Positions 7,330 to 7,565 of a stretch of 7,565 nucleotides of DNA are shown piece after piece (the stretch's first letter is position 1; each line of letters starts with the position of its first letter). The stretch lies in the NCBI GenBank assembly GCA_905479845.1, contig CAJQOB010000384.1:1-7565 (forward strand), in the 5' to 3' direction. Below the pieces are notes generated by a model. The model was not told the DNA's origin. It did no database searches and saw nothing but the letters and a program-made list of their open reading frames with translations. Made by a program: the position numbers and the translations under genes. This DNA is from an uncultured Flavobacteriales bacterium (GTDB taxonomy: Bacteria > Bacteroidota > Bacteroidia > Flavobacteriales_D > Crocinitomicaceae).

Positions 7330-7421
7330 TAGTGCCAGTAGTTAATAACTACGACATTAATAATAGATGGAATAATATTCTTGTTTTTCATTGCAGCGGC
7401 AAATCTACAATAAGTTTTCAT
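7329..7421 (-). CDS. Leader peptide 1, Ile/Val-rich attenuator peptide
   Basis: This short frame ends with TAG next to the antiterminator segment of terminator 1. From the inner ATG at 7391 it reads MKNKNIIPSIINVVVINYWH (20 aa), with 5 Ile and 3 Val in 20 codons and no Leu. An upstream in-frame ATG at 7421 adds MKTYCRFAAA, giving 30 aa. That start is preferred because the bases before it are AT-rich with A at -3, as usual in Bacteroidota, whereas the inner ATG follows a GC-rich stretch; the choice is uncertain. Stalling at the Ile/Val codons (about 7364-7344) would cover segment 1 (7370-7366) yet leave segment 2 (7329-7324) open for antitermination. Leader-peptide function is inferred from codon content and RNA geometry. 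Confidence 0.82.
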   Translation of the reverse strand: MKTYCRFAAAMKNKNIIPSIINVVVINYWH

Positions 7422-7453
7422 ATTAACAAACAAAGTTCAATTTTATCTCAGGG

Positions 7454-7487
7454 CAAACTCACACTTTATTGTTGATAAACACCTCAA
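7454..7487 (-). promoter_or_regulatory. Weak candidate Bacteroidota-type promoter for the operon
   Basis: On the minus strand TTG (7487-7485) is followed after 23 nt by TGAGTTTG (7461-7454). This resembles the Bacteroidota -33 TTG and -7 TAnnTTTG elements (7 of 8 in the latter), with spacing at the upper limit. Transcription would start near 7447, about 25 nt before leader peptide 1. A second -7-like sequence, GAACTTTG (7438-7431), lacks a well-spaced -33 element. In AT-rich DNA such matches arise by chance, so only the general location is trustworthy. Confidence 0.3.
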
Positions 7488-7530
7488 TAATTCACTAAAA
7501 ATCAATAGTTTAACAGTTTGAAAATGACTA

Positions 7531-7559
7531 TATTTAACTGGTAATCAAACAGTTAAATA
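7531..7559. repeat. 10-bp inverted repeat in the upstream intergenic region
   Basis: TATTTAACTG (7531-7540) and CAGTTAAATA (7550-7559) are perfect inverted copies separated by 9 nt. A related TTTAACAGTTTG (7509-7520) lies nearby and is an 11/12 inverted match to 7546-7557. There is no T-run, so a terminator is unlikely; an operator is possible. The rest of 7422-7565 shows no gene. The window ends in ATG (7563-7565, plus strand), which could begin a divergent gene but cannot be tested here. Confidence 0.6.
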
Positions 7560-7565
7560 ATTATG

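Noticed and set aside
7563..7565. Start of a divergent plus-strand gene at the right edge
   Set aside because: Only the ATG itself is in the window, so there is no coding evidence; it is noted but not called as a gene.

Overview
The window holds a compact branched-chain amino acid (isoleucine/valine) biosynthesis operon. All genes lie on the minus strand, so transcription runs from the right edge to the left. The order is ilvE, ilvD, ilvB, ilvN, ilvC, ilvA, with ilvA cut by the left edge. Gene junctions are 4-nt ATGA overlaps or gaps of 3 to 7 nt, so the genes are almost certainly co-transcribed and partly translationally coupled. The AT-rich bases, A-rich start-codon surroundings without Shine-Dalgarno sequences and protein character suggest a Bacteroidota bacterium, probably of the Flavobacteriales. 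This is an inference from style, not from a database match.

Right to left: 7422-7565 is noncoding and AT-rich, with a 10-bp inverted repeat and a weak promoter candidate. From 7421 to 7141 lies a long leader with two complete peptide-coding attenuators in series. Leader peptide 1 is rich in Ile and Val and is followed by terminator 1 (7276-7301). Leader peptide 2 (Ile, Val and Leu) starts just after it and is followed by terminator 2 (7141-7175). Each has a segment at the leader stop codon that can pair with the 5' arm of its own terminator, as classical ribosome-stalling attenuation requires. ilvE starts 25 nt past terminator 2.

Together the genes encode the common Ile/Val pathway. IlvA makes 2-oxobutanoate from threonine. 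IlvB with IlvN makes the acetohydroxy acids, IlvC isomerises and reduces them, IlvD dehydrates the diols, and IlvE transaminates the keto acids (also the last step to leucine). Catalytic residues are intact throughout. IlvN keeps the residues that bind valine in the E. coli homologue, so feedback inhibition probably acts on top of attenuation.

The enzymes are ordinary. The part worth a second look is the tandem, serially wired attenuator upstream of ilvE.
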